Shown here in pieces: positions 1-7,835 of a DNA stretch of 64,000 bases (positions within the stretch are counted from its first letter, which is position 1; every line of letters begins with the position of its first letter). Both the position numbers and the translations under genes were made by a program. The stretch comes from Paenibacillus caui (GTDB taxonomy: Bacteria > Bacillota > Bacilli > Paenibacillales > Paenibacillaceae): positions 62,001-126,000 of the forward strand of contig NZ_JAIOGQ010000002.1 in the NCBI RefSeq assembly GCF_019904135.1. Direction: 5' to 3'. Below the pieces are notes generated by a model. The model saw only the letters and a program-made list of their open reading frames with translations, searched no databases and had not been told where the DNA came from.

Positions 1-1247
1 CCTTCTTTCCAGCCGGCTTCATCCAGCAGTTGCTTCGCTTTCTCCGGATCGTACTTGTAAGGGTTAATGCCTTCTTCCGTATACGACCATGAAATCGGAG
101 GAGCCGGGATGTTGGCAACCTGCCCTGCCCCCTGGTTGGCATCGACATAAATGCTTTGACGATCCAGTCCGTAAGCAATGGCCTGGCGGACCTGCTTATC
201 CTTGAGCGCATCATGCTCCAGATTGACTTGCAAATACCCGTAATTGCTGGGCGTATACGGTACGATATTGACAAAACCAAGCCCTTTCAGCTTGTCGATG
301 TTCTCTTGGGTCGCGCTAAATGAAGCATAATCTACTTCGCCGGTCTCCAGATACTGCCAGGTATCGCCTTCCGATGTTTTGTAAATAAAGTGTTCGGTCT
401 TCGGTTTGTCTTTAAAGAAGTATTCGTTTGCCACAAAGCGGACTTCCTGCCCCGGAATAAACTTCTCCAGCTTGTACGGGCCCGTACCTACAGGTTTCTC
501 ATGCAGCTTCTTGATATAATCCAGCTGCCCGAATTTGTAGTCTTTGCCATAGTACGCTTTGGACAGGACATCGGAACCCAGCACGAGAAGAGCTGTCGCT
601 TTTGGCGATTCCAGCGTTACGGAAATGGTCTGGGGATCGATCACCTTGATCCCTTCAACGGTCTTGGCTTTTCCTTCTTTATAAGCCTGGCCGCCCTTGA
701 TGCCGATGGAAGTAATCAGAGAATCCCCGTCATAGCCTTTATCATAAAGAAGCGTCCAGGTGAATGCCACATCATCGGCGGTGAGCGGAGTGCCGTCGCT
801 GAATTTCAAATCTTTACGCAAATGGTATGTATACGTGAGCTGATCGGCGGAAACTTCCCAGCTTTCCGCAAGCCCTGAAGCCGGAAGCCCTTGTTCGTCC
901 TGTGTGACCAGAGGCGTATACAACAGCGAGGATACATTTCCGTCATATCCGCTTTGCTGGAAGTAAGGCGTAAATGCGCCGCTTGGATCGGTGAGGCCGA
1001 CAATAATCGTGTCGGTACGGCTTTGCGCCAGCTGCGGCAGTTTGGACAGATCACTTGCCTGAATAGGCGCCAGAGCACCTGTCTGACTTGAGGCCGACGG
1101 AGAAGCGCTGCCTCCCGAATTGCTTGCGGTGCTGGCAGTCTCATTCGAGCTTGCGGACGGAGATGCGTTATTGCCGTTTGAGCAAGCCGAAAGCAGCAGC
1201 GATCCTGCAATAATCAACGAGGTTAATAAAAAACTACCTTTTCTCAT
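1..1247 (-). CDS. Oligopeptide ABC transporter substrate-binding lipoprotein (partial, C-terminus outside window)
   Basis: Extracytoplasmic solute-binding protein of the OppA/DppA class (SBP family 5), expected to be lipid-anchored and to deliver peptides to an Opp-type permease. About 415 residues are visible, read from an ATG at 1245-1247 preceded by ACAGGAGTGG; the 3' end runs off the left edge, and family members are about 550-600 residues. Residues 1-22 form a lipoprotein signal ending in lipobox LSAC with Cys22, followed by a Ser/Ala/Asn-rich linker. The core shows family landmarks: FSDGTPLTADDVAFTW, VGTGPYKL, and KQVRQAIAYGLDR. No permease or ATPase gene is visible on this side; partners may lie beyond the edge. 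The family call is firm; the substrate cannot be told. Confidence 0.9.
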   Translation of the reverse strand, partial: MRKGSFLLTSLIIAGSLLLSACSNGNNASPSASSNETASTASNSGGSASPSASSQTGALAPIQASDLSKLPQLAQSRTDTIIVGLTDPSGAFTPYFQQSGYDGNVSSLLYTPLVTQDEQGLPASGLAESWEVSADQLTYTYHLRKDLKFSDGTPLTADDVAFTWTLLYDKGYDGDSLITSIGIKGGQAYKEGKAKTVEGIKVIDPQTISVTLESPKATALLVLGSDVLSKAYYGKDYKFGQLDYIKKLHEKPVGTGPYKLEKFIPGQEVRFVANEYFFKDKPKTEHFIYKTSEGDTWQYLETGEVDYASFSATQENIDKLKGLGFVNIVPYTPSNYGYLQVNLEHDALKDKQVRQAIAYGLDRQSIYVDANQGAGQVANIPAPPISWSYTEEGINPYKYDPEKAKQLLDEAGWKE

Positions 1248-1444
1248 CTAACCCACTCCTGTTCTTCGCAAAAATTAATATCTTTCGAACCAATCAGCAA
1301 TAGAGCATTTATCGGCGTTTGTATAATTGATTATTCCGATAAGCTCAGTATGCTTTTTGGTTAACTGAAACTTATTATAAGTAGCTTATCCGGTTCTGTA
1401 AATAGAGAACTCAAAAACTTTTCTGAATAAACAGAAATATAAAC

Positions 1445-1489
1445 AAAAAAACGCCATTTCCCCCACTTGAAATTAGGAGAACTGGCGTT
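1445..1489 (-). terminator. Rho-independent terminator of the ArsR-like regulator gene
   Basis: On the minus strand AACGCCAGTT pairs imperfectly with AAATGGCGTT around a loop and is followed by a run of T. It lies 17 bp after the stop of the regulator gene. Confidence 0.75.
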
Positions 1490-1505
1490 GAATGAAAGGC
1501 TTCAA

Positions 1506-2420
1506 TTACGATCTATGCTCAATATAATCCAACAGTTTGTCCTGTATTTGGCCTAAAGCTTTGATTCTCAGACTGTATTCCGTGATCGTTTCCCCCTGAA
1601 CATGGGCATAAATCAGCCCAGCGCTGCGCAGCTTCGAAATATGATCATGGGTAATTCCTTTAGATAGCTTCAATTCCCGTACAATTTCAATAAACGACCG
1701 AGGGCCCTCCTGCAGATAACGCAATATTTTTAGCCGGCTCTTCTCGGCAAGGCTTCGGATCATACGGTAATCATGCAAGGACATAAAAGTATCGCCGCTA
1801 AGATCAAGTCTCGAACAATAATGACAGAACAGGACACGACCATACTGAAAAATGACATTTACCGGTTGAAAATGATATTGCGGCACGAGCAGCAAAGTTT
1901 CTATTCCTTCGACCGGCTCAAATACGAGTCCATTCGTTGTATCGTCGATGAACATATCCTGCGGGATCTTTAGCTGTTCGGCTTTTCGTTCGGTAACATG
2001 CCTCGTAAGCGCACTCAGGATAACAGGATCGCTATTGTTAAAATATTGCTCGTTCCATCCTGTAAACACTTTAATCATCTTCGCATGAAATTCACCCATA
2101 TGATCGGGGAACTGGTTTCCATACGGAGCAAATAGCTCGTACAGGTCACCCGAGGACAAGCTTTCGAGCCAGGCGATGACTTCCTCCGGACTCTTTGCAT
2201 GCGTTGATAATACGATCAGAAGATAAGCCAGCTTCCAGTCCGCATTCACTTCCATTTCATCAAGGATGCCCGACAGCTCGGGTGTTAGCTTCTTTTTAAC
2301 GCCCTGTGCCCAAGTGGGGGTGAGATCCAGCTTTTTGTGCGATTTTCTGCAAATATAGCTATGCAAGCTGCTTATAAATTCAAATTTAGGATCAAACTGC
2401 AAATCCAACTGATAAGCCAC
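1506..2420 (-). CDS. Winged-helix (ArsR-like) transcriptional regulator with a long N-terminal region
   Basis: 304 residues. The start is GTG at 2418-2420 behind GGAAGGAG. Residues about 217-285 form a winged helix of ArsR/HTH_20 type (RSLAEKSRLKILRYLQEG, then a recognition-helix region SKGITHDHISKLRSAGLI). The first 200 residues are a mixed alpha/beta domain I do not recognise by name; larger ArsR-like regulators with such an N-terminal domain are common in Paenibacillus and Bacillus. It stands between the divergently unrelated oligopeptide-binding gene and the CorC-like gene, all on the minus strand, with its own terminator. The target is unknown. DNA binding is inferred from the HTH only. 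Confidence 0.75.
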   Translation of the reverse strand: MAYQLDLQFDPKFEFISSLHSYICRKSHKKLDLTPTWAQGVKKKLTPELSGILDEMEVNADWKLAYLLIVLSTHAKSPEEVIAWLESLSSGDLYELFAPYGNQFPDHMGEFHAKMIKVFTGWNEQYFNNSDPVILSALTRHVTERKAEQLKIPQDMFIDDTTNGLVFEPVEGIETLLLVPQYHFQPVNVIFQYGRVLFCHYCSRLDLSGDTFMSLHDYRMIRSLAEKSRLKILRYLQEGPRSFIEIVRELKLSKGITHDHISKLRSAGLIYAHVQGETITEYSLRIKALGQIQDKLLDYIEHRS

Positions 2421-2502
2421 TTAAGGAACACTCCTTCCAATACCCTTTATTATAACTTGGCCATTATATAAAACTCTACATAATAATCTCGTAATTATGC
2501 AC

Positions 2503-2532
2503 GAAAAGGCACGGTGAACACACCGTGCCTTC
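2503..2532 (-). terminator. Terminator after the CorC-like gene
   Basis: Perfect stem GGCACGGTG/CACCGTGCC with a 4-nt loop, followed on the minus strand by TTTTCG, 14 bp beyond the stop codon of the membrane protein gene. Confidence 0.8.
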
Positions 2533-2546
2533 CTCTCATCTATAAA

Positions 2547-3866
2547 TTAAGCGCCCGCTTCTTTCAGCGGGATCAACTGCTGCTTCAGCAGTCTGACGCG
2601 CGAAATTCTCTTGTTGTCAGTTTCCTCGACAGTGAAGGTATAGCCGCCATATTCGGCAGTTTGCCCCACTTGTGGAGGAAGAACGTCAATTCGCGCATAC
2701 AGCCAGCCGCCAATCGTATCGTAGTCTTCTGAATCCATTTGCAGATTGAACCGGTCATTGATGGACTCGATCAGCATCAAACCGTCAATGGAATAAACGT
2801 CTTCATCAATTTTCTCAATACCCGGACGTTCTTCATCAAACTCATCCTGAATTTCGCCAACTATCTGCTCCATGATGTCCTCGAGCGTAACAAGCCCTGA
2901 TGTTCCGCCGTATTCATCAATCAGGATCGCGATTTGCGTTTTGCTTTTCTGCATGCGTTTCATAAGGTCACTGATGGAAATCGACTCGGGTACAGCCAGG
3001 ATCGGGCGGAGCATTTGTCTTAGATCTATGTTGTCTGAACGAATCATGTCCTTGATATGAATGAACCCGATAATATGGTCTTTGTCCGCATCGCACAAGG
3101 GATAGCGTGTACGCATGCCCTGCATGGCAATATCGATATTTTCCTGCAGTGAATTGTTCATGTACAGGCAGATCATTTCCGTACGGGGAATCATAATCTC
3201 CCGGGCGGTAGTCTCTGCAAAGTTAAAAATATTATCAACCAGCTTCATTTCCGTACTATCTATCAGGCCACTCTCGCTGCTCTCTTTCATCATAATTCGA
3301 ATCTCTTCCCCGGTATGCGCGTAATCCTGCTCGCTGGCAGGTTTAACATGAAGGAGACCGAGCAGAAAATTAGCCAGGCCGTTAACAACCCAGATCAGCG
3401 GGTACATGATTTTATAGAAAAAGATCATCGGCTTTGCGGAAATGAGCGTCACTCTTTCGGCCATACGGACCGCAATGGTCTTTGGCGCGAGTTCCCCAAG
3501 CACAATATGAAGAATGGCGATGAATAGAAAAGCGATCATAAAGGATATGCCATAAGTCCATCCCTGTTTCCAACCAAACGCTTCGAACAGCGGCTGCAGA
3601 ACGGCCGCAACGGCAGGTTGGCAAAGCCACCCAAGCCCCAGTGAAGCAAGCGTGATTCCAAGCTGGCAGGCTGACATATACCCGTCCAGATGGTTGATCA
3701 TGCGCCTTGCAGCAAGCGCGTTCCTTCGGCCTTCCTCTACCAGCGTGTCGATCCGGCCGCTCCGGATTTTAACGATCGCATATTCGGCAGATACAAAAAA
3801 TCCGTTCAATAAGACCAATAATAAAATAAGTCCTAATTGTAAAATACTCGGTAAAGGGTCACTCAA
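2547..3866 (-). CDS. CNNM/CorC-HlyC family membrane protein (hemolysin-related, CBS domains)
   Basis: 439 residues, the usual length for the family. Three parts can be seen: an N-terminal DUF21/CNNM membrane domain (hydrophobic segments near residues 6-28, 60-85, 98-122 and 135-160, with GELAPKTIA), a CBS pair (about 215-340, with TAREIMIPRTEM and IDEYGGTSGLVTLEDIMEQIVGEIQDE split across its end) and a CorC_HlyC domain (about 355-435). Family members are linked to magnesium or cobalt efflux. The only start that fits is TTG at 3864-3866, because a TAA stop lies in frame six bases upstream; no good Shine-Dalgarno is adjacent to it. The strong AAGGAGG is about 45 nt upstream, separated by a hairpin (see leader entry). 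Confidence 0.9.
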   Translation of the reverse strand: MSDPLPSILQLGLILLLVLLNGFFVSAEYAIVKIRSGRIDTLVEEGRRNALAARRMINHLDGYMSACQLGITLASLGLGWLCQPAVAAVLQPLFEAFGWKQGWTYGISFMIAFLFIAILHIVLGELAPKTIAVRMAERVTLISAKPMIFFYKIMYPLIWVVNGLANFLLGLLHVKPASEQDYAHTGEEIRIMMKESSESGLIDSTEMKLVDNIFNFAETTAREIMIPRTEMICLYMNNSLQENIDIAMQGMRTRYPLCDADKDHIIGFIHIKDMIRSDNIDLRQMLRPILAVPESISISDLMKRMQKSKTQIAILIDEYGGTSGLVTLEDIMEQIVGEIQDEFDEERPGIEKIDEDVYSIDGLMLIESINDRFNLQMDSEDYDTIGGWLYARIDVLPPQVGQTAEYGGYTFTVEETDNKRISRVRLLKQQLIPLKEAGA

Positions 3867-3867
3867 T

Positions 3868-3915
3868 AGTTATCCTATTCCCGCACGTTCAGGCGGTGAA
3901 TAGGAGCACCTCCTT
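3868..3915 (-). promoter_or_regulatory. Two-hairpin translation leader before the CorC-like gene
   Basis: Reading the minus strand: AAGGAGG, then a hairpin CCTATTC-a-CCGC-loop-GCGG-GAATAGG (plus coordinates 3874-3904), then ATAACTA and the TTG start. Folding the hairpin would shorten the distance from AAGGAGG to TTG from about 45 nt to about 11 nt. A second hairpin, GGAG-gtg-CTCC (3903-3913), would instead bury the AAGGAGG; it shares bases with the first, so the two cannot form together. The structure is seen in the sequence; a regulatory role is inference. Confidence 0.5.
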
Positions 3916-4092
3916 CGCGGATTAAAATGTGGATCATTCATACAGACTACCGTCATCTTGAACATCAACTTCCCAATGGTTCCATCCCCTTTCCTCACAA
4001 TGTGCCTGTCAAGCCTGCAATAATACTTAACTTCATTATATATTTATACACTACACAGTCAAACCCCGTTATATTACTTGATTTCCTCACGA

Positions 4093-4129
4093 AACAAAAG
4101 AACCTTCCCCGGAAGCAGGAAAAGGTTCT
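4093..4129 (-). terminator. Terminator of the cwlJ-gerQ operon
   Basis: Minus strand AGAACCTT pairs with AAGGTTCT, with more pairing inside the loop, followed by TTTGTTTC, 10 bp past the gerQ stop. Confidence 0.8.
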
Positions 4130-4139
4130 GCATCAGCAT

Positions 4140-4595
4140 TCAAAATCGAGGTGAAGGTACAGGAGGAGCTCCGATGACACCCGGATATTGATAAGTCAGC
4201 GGTTCGTCAAACGTTGCAAAATCCAGATTAACCATTAGCAGGATCGTACGACGGCCGGTTGCAGGATCACTGATAATAATATGATCGCGTCCTGCCGCCT
4301 CCAGGACGCCTTTAAAGATTTTGGCATTCCACTCGCTGTTGTTTTCATAGGTCATATAGAATGTGCCTATTTTTCCAAGGTTCAGTCGGAGAATATTCTC
4401 GATATAGGATTGTTCAAAAGCAGGCGGAGCCGTCGGAGTTACCACTCCGCTTGGCGTAATGGCGCCACCGCTGGCTATGGAAGGGGGCATAGTCGCAGCG
4501 CCTTGGACTTGTGAGGGCATTTGCGAAGGCGTTTGCACCTGCCCCTGGTTTCCGATTTTATAAGTTACCGGTCGATAATAAGCATTTGAAAACAT
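4140..4595 (-). CDS. gerQ: Spore coat protein GerQ
   Basis: 151 residues starting at ATG behind TTAGGAGGAAATGTC. The first 60 residues are Gln/Pro/Thr-rich and low in complexity; residues about 60-140 are the conserved GerQ domain, including EQSYIENILRLNLGK, YMTYENNSEWNAKIFKGVLE, AAGRDHIIISDPATGRR and LDFATFDEPLTY. In Bacillus, GerQ is a coat protein, crosslinked by transglutaminase, that is needed to place the cortex hydrolase CwlJ. Here it lies 48 bp downstream of cwlJ in the same direction, the arrangement known from Bacillus. The gene marks the organism as an endospore former. Confidence 0.95.
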   Translation of the reverse strand: MFSNAYYRPVTYKIGNQGQVQTPSQMPSQVQGAATMPPSIASGGAITPSGVVTPTAPPAFEQSYIENILRLNLGKIGTFYMTYENNSEWNAKIFKGVLEAAGRDHIIISDPATGRRTILLMVNLDFATFDEPLTYQYPGVIGAPPVPSPRF

Positions 4596-4643
4596 GACAT
4601 TTCCTCCTAAATTATATTAGATGGAATAAACTTTGAAATGCTG

Positions 4644-5066
4644 CTAATATACTGCAGGACAGTCTTGCGCCGTCGGAGCGAAGAAACAGTGCGCCTTGTA
4701 TCTTCCTGTATTCCGCTGGTTATACCAGTTTGCGGGACATGCCCCGGATGGCCGGAAGAACCACAGCGCATTGCTCGCCGGCCAGACTCTTTCGCCGTTG
4801 ATGACACGCTGCGCAAGACGGATCTCTTTATCCCGGGCCTTTTGATAAAAGTAACCCTTTTGGGTCGCTTCAAAGCCCCCTGGAGATTGAAACACCATTT
4901 GTTTCATCTGACGGATTCCTTGGAAATCGAGGCAGTTGCTTAAAATCCGGTTTACCCCGACATTCCCGACCATCAACATCCCCTGTTCGAGGTCTCCCTC
5001 GGCTTCCGCCCGCATAAGCCGGGCCAGAAGCTTGACGTCTTCCGAGTTTGCTTTAATGACCGCCAA
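4644..5066 (-). CDS. cwlJ: Spore cortex-lytic hydrolase CwlJ
   Basis: 140 residues, the normal CwlJ length, starting at TTG (5064-5066) behind AGAAGGAGGAAACGAC. It belongs to the SleB/CwlJ Hydrolase_2 family: catalytic-region landmarks are LLARLMRAEAEGDLEQGMLMVGNVGVNR (Glu within RAEAEG) and the C-terminal Asn/Cys-rich NALWFFRPSGACPANWYNQ. CwlJ degrades cortex peptidoglycan during germination and carries no signal peptide, because it is deposited in the coat from the mother cell; no signal is seen here either. It is the first gene of the cwlJ-gerQ operon, so mother-cell (sigma E/K) transcription is expected, but I could not assign a promoter with confidence. Confidence 0.95.
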   Translation of the reverse strand: MAVIKANSEDVKLLARLMRAEAEGDLEQGMLMVGNVGVNRILSNCLDFQGIRQMKQMVFQSPGGFEATQKGYFYQKARDKEIRLAQRVINGERVWPASNALWFFRPSGACPANWYNQRNTGRYKAHCFFAPTAQDCPAVY

Positions 5067-5369
5067 GTCGTTTCCTCCTTCTGACTCTTATCGCTACATA
5101 CTATGTGCGATCGCCTATACAGGTTACGAAAGGAATCAAAAAATTTTACGATCGCCCCTAAAAAACTAGGAAATGATTGTGATTACATTTTTGAACAATT
5201 CGTGTCTATTTCTATGGACGCGCTTACATGAATAACATATACTGATAAAGGAAACCTTTTAACTTTTAGTAAAATTTCATAAAAAAGAACCTTCGTCTGG
5301 TGAGCCAATTTGGGGCGATGAATCGCGGGAACAGCGGCTTTGCTCCACAAAATTTAGGAGGTACGATTC
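5067..5369. other. Divergent intergenic region cwlJ / FAD oxidoreductase
   Basis: 303 bp without a supported gene. It must hold the cwlJ promoter (left) and that of the oxidoreductase gene (right). Positions 5310-5355 carry a G-rich stretch with TTTGGGG and GAATCGCGGG that recalls pieces of the c-di-AMP riboswitch, but the rest of that fold is missing. Nothing else was recognised. Confidence 0.5.
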
Positions 5370-6695
5370 ATGAAAATCGCAGTGATCGGGGGAGGGCTTG
5401 CCGGACTGACTGCGGCTGCCTACCTGTCCGAAAATCCCGATGTAGAAGGCATTGTTTTTGAACGGAGTCCCCAGCTTGGCGGACGTGCATTTACGTATCA
5501 AAAGTCCGGATTTACCCTGAACTATGGCGCCCACGCGGTCTATGGGATCGATCGGAACACCCTTACCCAAATGAAGCAAGAGCTCGGCCTGCGCTTTGAA
5601 AGCAAGCAAGTTGATAAACGAAAAGTTGTTTACGCCAAACATAACCGGCTCACATTGGCTCCGCTTGATTTCATTAATATTATGAAAACAAATGTGTTGA
5701 CTGCGATGGAGAAAGTCCGGTTCGTGGGCGAAGTCGCCGCCATTATAGCTAACATTCATCAACTGAAGAATTATCCCACGCTAGGCGCATATCTGGACCA
5801 ATCCCATGCATCTGGCGATGTGAAAGAGCTATGGGAGCATTTGGTATGTTCCAATTTCTTCATTACGCCCGAAGAAGCACGCAAAGTATCCGGACCGGTC
5901 ATTGCCGACTATTATCACAACCTCTTCCTTTCGTCCAAACCGGTCAACTACATTCTGGGAAGCTGGGCGGTAATTACGGATCAGCTGCAGGAAAAAATCC
6001 AAGCCAGCGGCAGATGGACGATTTCTACGAAAGAACCTGTTGAATCAGTGAGACAGGAGAACGATTCCCTCATTTTGAATACAAAAACACGTGACAATCT
6101 TAAATTCGAAGCGGTGATTATGGCCATTCCGGTCCAGCAGATCAGCAAACTCGCGGAATTCACACCTTGGGAAACTGCTCTCTCGCCATATCAGAAGAAT
6201 ACTCCAACCGAGGTCATGGTCTATGATGTAGGCTTCTCCAAAGTAGTGGCCCGCCCTTTCCACTATATCAGCGACATGGACAACAAAATTTTCATCAGCG
6301 ACGTTTCGGCAACAGATTATACCGTCGTTCCGGAGAACGGCCAACTGCTGCAGGGTATCGCTTATCTGAACGATCATTTTGATAGCGAGGAAGAACGCAA
6401 AGCCTATATGGACGGCAAGACGAGCCGCATGGAAGAATTGTTTAATCAATACTATCCGGGATGGCGCGATTTTGTAGAAGTCAAACGGGTTTCGAAAAAG
6501 GCAATGGTCTCCAGCGTCAAGAATATCGCCATGAACCAGCTGCTTCCGAACACGCTCCCCGGTGTTCCTTTCTACTTCTGCGGCGACGGCTGCATGGGCA
6601 AGGGCGAGCTTGCCGAGCGTGCCTTCTCCAGTGCGCGTAATGTAGCTCAGTCGCTGCTTGCCAATCTGAATAAATCGGAAGCGCTTTCCTCTTGA
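5370..6695 (+). CDS. FAD-dependent oxidoreductase (amine oxidase / phytoene desaturase-like)
   Basis: 441 residues from ATG behind TTTAGGAGGTACGATTC. The N-terminus is a Rossmann dinucleotide-binding motif (AVIGGGLAGLTAAAYL, glycines at 7, 8, 9 and 12), followed by the acidic residue in VFERS and the second FAD motif LGGRAF. The C-terminal FAD contact region is FYFCGDGCMGKGELAERAFSSARNVAQSLL. This is the NAD(P)/FAD amine-oxidase superfamily that includes carotenoid desaturases and protoporphyrinogen oxidase-like enzymes. No carotenoid or amine pathway genes adjoin it, so the substrate is unknown. It is monocistronic, with a strong hairpin downstream. Confidence 0.8.
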   Translation: MKIAVIGGGLAGLTAAAYLSENPDVEGIVFERSPQLGGRAFTYQKSGFTLNYGAHAVYGIDRNTLTQMKQELGLRFESKQVDKRKVVYAKHNRLTLAPLDFINIMKTNVLTAMEKVRFVGEVAAIIANIHQLKNYPTLGAYLDQSHASGDVKELWEHLVCSNFFITPEEARKVSGPVIADYYHNLFLSSKPVNYILGSWAVITDQLQEKIQASGRWTISTKEPVESVRQENDSLILNTKTRDNLKFEAVIMAIPVQQISKLAEFTPWETALSPYQKNTPTEVMVYDVGFSKVVARPFHYISDMDNKIFISDVSATDYTVVPENGQLLQGIAYLNDHFDSEEERKAYMDGKTSRMEELFNQYYPGWRDFVEVKRVSKKAMVSSVKNIAMNQLLPNTLPGVPFYFCGDGCMGKGELAERAFSSARNVAQSLLANLNKSEALSS

Positions 6696-6713
6696 ACATT
6701 AGTTTTGACATGG

Positions 6714-6757
6714 AAACAGCCCCATGGGAACATGAAAACATTCCCGCGGGGCTGTTT
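6714..6757 (+). terminator. Strong hairpin between convergent genes
   Basis: AAACAGCCCC pairs with GGGGCTGTTT, and TGGGAA with TTCCC inside it. There is no long T-run on the plus strand beyond TTT, but the position between the oxidoreductase and a convergent gene fits a bidirectional terminator. Confidence 0.65.
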
Positions 6758-6824
6758 GACTGCGCGGTCACCCGTTTGGTCGCCTCACCTTCCCCGACAT
6801 TTCGCGCATCGGGGAAACCTTGAC

Positions 6825-7235
6825 TTAAACACTCCGGTGAATATCCGGGAATTGGCGGGCATAGCCTCTGGCATCGCGACGAAAACCCAGATAGCGGCTT
6901 CCCTGAAAAGTAAGACTGCCCTGATCCCCTTCAGCGGTTTGGCCATATTCCTCGCCCTGAACCTCAAATTCCAGACGGTCCCCGCTCTCGACTTCAAATG
7001 TAACGAAATAGCGGGTTGTGGAGTGATGCGAGTCGGAATCGCTATGATGCCGATAAGTCACCTCGGTCCTTTTGCTTGTAACCAAGGTGGTTACGGTAAG
7101 AACCGGCTGCCGGTTATCGCGGAACCACCTGTAAATGCCGCCGCCTGCCGAAATCGCCAAAATGCCCAAAATGACGATGAAGAATACGGGAATTACCGAA
7201 CCTGTGACGTCAAACATCTCAAAACCGGTAAGCAT
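6825..7235 (-). CDS. DUF2500-like small membrane protein
   Basis: 136 residues, ATG start behind CCAAGGAGGGGAGAGGGC. One membrane segment lies at about residues 12-34 (SVIPVFFIVILGILAISAGG), followed by a basic stop-transfer region and a soluble beta-rich domain. The domain has VTSKRTEVTYRHH, RYFVTFEVESGDRLEFEV and GDQGSLTFQGSRYLGF, which match my memory of the DUF2500 family (a single-span protein with a cytosolic or surface beta domain, function unknown). The strand direction makes it convergent with the FAD oxidoreductase. The region SDSDSHHS is His/Ser-rich, but no metal site is evident. Function is not known. Confidence 0.75.
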   Translation of the reverse strand: MLTGFEMFDVTGSVIPVFFIVILGILAISAGGGIYRWFRDNRQPVLTVTTLVTSKRTEVTYRHHSDSDSHHSTTRYFVTFEVESGDRLEFEVQGEEYGQTAEGDQGSLTFQGSRYLGFRRDARGYARQFPDIHRSV

Positions 7236-7377
7236 GCCCTCTCCCCTCCTTGGTATACCGAAACGACGGTAACAGTGACCATTTGAGTTTCCCGCTTAAT
7301 TTAAATATATGCGTATAAATCCGAAACTTGATAGTCTCCCGAAACAGGAAACTTCCCTTTTGCGCTGCCCGAGTAAC

Positions 7378-7422
7378 AAAATAACCTTTCCCGCGCTCGC
7401 ATGCTGGCGGAAAAGGTTATTT
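7378..7422 (-). terminator. Terminator of the small Cys-rich gene
   Basis: Minus strand AAATAACCTTTTCCGC pairs with GCGGGAAAGGTTATTT, ending in TTTTG, about 40 bp after the stop of the 62-residue gene. Confidence 0.85.
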
Positions 7423-7460
7423 CTTCTGCCTGACGAAATTCAAAGCTTTTTGAAGCCGAA

Positions 7461-7649
7461 TCAGGCATAATAGCCCATTAACAGCTGCTGCGTTTCGCCC
7501 ATTTCCTCGGTTTCTTCGTCAAGCAATCCATTCGCAGCCCAGCATTCTCTGCAAATTTCTTCGGTCGTGCACTCATGGGCGTCAGCGCAAGTATAGCAAA
7601 ATTGGAGCAGATTTCTTGTCGTGGTGTTGTCAAACAGTGGGGTTTTCAT
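7461..7649 (-). CDS. Small Cys-rich protein, 62 aa, function unknown
   Basis: The start is set at the ATG at 7647-7649, which has AAGGAGAGATCGGC in front of it; the reading frame stays open further upstream, but no ribosome binding site supports a longer form. Two CxxC pairs (Cys18-Cys21 and Cys33-Cys36) with His25 and Cys27 between them suggest a zinc or other metal-binding knuckle. The C-terminal third is acidic. A good terminator follows. I do not recognise the family; it could be a small regulator or a metal-handling protein. The clean ribosome binding site and terminator support a real gene. Confidence 0.65.
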   Translation of the reverse strand: MKTPLFDNTTTRNLLQFCYTCADAHECTTEEICRECWAANGLLDEETEEMGETQQLLMGYYA

Positions 7650-7794
7650 GCCGATCTCTCCTTGGTTTTGTTGTTTATTTGAAGCGGTTTCCTCTTTACA
7701 AGTAAAATGTATCACAACCTCCATCATTACTATGTGATTATTTTCACAAAATGATCTATGTCACAATTTATTTTTTTCATCGGTCACATAAAAG

Positions 7795-7835
7795 CAAAAA
7801 AGCCGGCATCATGCCTATTACAGCATATGCCAGCT
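7795..7835 (-). terminator. Terminator overlapping the 3' end of the Asp-box lipoprotein gene
   Basis: Minus strand AGCTGGCAT pairs with ATGCCGGCT, one mismatch, followed by TTTTTTGC. The first arm lies inside the last codons of the lipoprotein gene. Confidence 0.75.

Noticed and set aside
5300-5360. Possible c-di-AMP (ydaO) riboswitch before the FAD oxidoreductase
   Set aside because: TTTGGGG and GAATCGCGGG are present, but the region is too short and lacks the other conserved blocks of the class.
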